NCBI RefSeq assembly: GCF_025574465.1
Contig: NZ_JAOBPP010000020.1
Span: 124,001 to 188,000 of the forward strand
Direction: 5' to 3'
DNA: 64,000 bases
Source of the DNA: Kordiimonas aestuarii
GTDB taxonomy: Bacteria; Pseudomonadota; Alphaproteobacteria; Sphingomonadales; Kordiimonadaceae
The position numbers were made by a program, and so were the translations under genes. Below, one piece after another: positions 63,543 through 64,000 of this stretch (its first letter is position 1; each line of letters begins with the position of its first letter). The notes below the pieces were generated by a model. It was not told where the DNA came from and did not search any database. It saw nothing but the letters and a program-made list of their open reading frames with translations.

Positions 63543-64000
63543 ATGAAACCAATTGCAACATTAGCGCTGACAGTCGCGGCACTGATTGGTCCTTCGACCA
63601 TGGCAGGCGAAAGGCCAATGTCTTTTGATGGCGTTGGCTCCATGGTGCTCGACATGGCCGACGAGCCAGTGCAAAGCGCGGAATATACACCAAGTATGAC
63701 GTCCGATAATGGGCAATGCGACGACGCGGAAGACGCCAGAGAAGCGTTTGAGGCACGGGTCGAGGCGATGTATTCCGATATTGAACATCAGTTCAGGCAG
63801 ACAGAAGCTGTATATGCACAGTTCGACGTGAAGCAGTTTGCGGACCTCGGGCTGGAAGTCGCCGTAGCGGCGTCTGAGGCCACCTCAGATATGCAAGCGA
63901 TGAAAGACCAGGCAATTGCCTCGGCATCATCGGCACGCCAAATGGCAATGGAAAAAGCCCGCGCCACCATTGAAGCACGGCGCGAGCAACTGGAGATGCG
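63543..64000 (+). CDS. second secreted helical protein, 3' end off window
   Basis: About 152 codons are visible and the frame is open to the window edge. A signal peptide runs to about residue 21 (STMAG-E). The mature part includes GQCDDAEDAREAFEARVEAMYSDIEHQ, then helix with many Ala, Glu and Met (AMEKARATIEARREQLEM at the visible end). It looks like a companion of the preceding gene, but a terminator between them suggests separate transcripts. Function unknown. Confidence 0.65.
   Translation, partial: MKPIATLALTVAALIGPSTMAGERPMSFDGVGSMVLDMADEPVQSAEYTPSMTSDNGQCDDAEDAREAFEARVEAMYSDIEHQFRQTEAVYAQFDVKQFADLGLEVAVAASEATSDMQAMKDQAIASASSARQMAMEKARATIEARREQLEM

Overview
This 64 kb window is a piece of an alphaproteobacterial chromosome with about 57 percent GC by eye. 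The gene orders pcm-like/tolC/popZ/valS and dgt-argS-SPOR-nagZ-M50-scpAB-tatABC-serS-surE-nlpD followed by yajC-secDF, together with PopZ, ErpA and perfect CtrA boxes (TTAA-N7-TTAAC), all point to this class. The large TonB-dependent receptor with a carboxypeptidase-regulatory domain and several secreted peptidases suggest a peptide-using, probably marine lineage such as Kordiimonadales. That last placement is an inference. I see no insertion sequence, phage, integron, CRISPR array or rRNA. Two tRNAs are present: Asn (GTT) and Cys (GCA).

Region 1-9 kb: a UshA/5'-nucleotidase family protein, cut by the window edge, that has lost its metal-binding motifs; an aromatic/aspartate aminotransferase; DUF4031 and DUF599 genes; a TonB-dependent receptor; and a secreted M3 peptidase. 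Region 9-17.7 kb: a three-gene cluster (cupredoxin-like protein, HAMP-GGDEF-EAL phosphodiesterase, outer-membrane barrel), then on the other strand a tightly coupled operon sseA-metC-modB-modC with no modA, and hspQ. Region 18-22 kb: queuosine precursor genes queF, queE and queC with a DcsG-like ATP-grasp gene, then a dicarboxylate/amino-acid symporter.

Region 22-35 kb: S10 carboxypeptidase, small secreted proteins, OmpA, tRNA-Asn, a serine hydrolase, a ParB-like protein, tRNA-Cys, two consecutive PleD-like diguanylate cyclases, a PCMT-like methyltransferase, tolC, popZ and a double-domain retropepsin-like protein. Region 35-46 kb: valS, an orphan solute-binding protein, speB, ilvD, a GNAT enzyme, a membrane protein, panD, xth, erpA and a PAS_5 protein.

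Region 46-62.4 kb is a long co-directional core block for replication/segregation, aminoacylation, cell-wall recycling, Tat export, and Sec export (yajC-secD-secF), broken only by a DUF815 ATPase on the minus strand. The window ends with two secreted, charged, helical proteins, the last truncated.

Functional themes are peptide and amino-acid use (PepF, S10, aminotransferase, SpeB, symporter, TonB receptor), c-di-GMP signalling (two cyclases, one phosphodiesterase), and envelope/division biology. The most unusual items are the cupredoxin/EAL/barrel module, the modBC genes coupled to sulfur enzymes, the ligand-less nucleotidase homologue, two tandem CtrA boxes next to the PAS_5 gene, a perfect 20-bp operator-like palindrome before speB, and a seven-unit 11-bp repeat before a small secreted protein.
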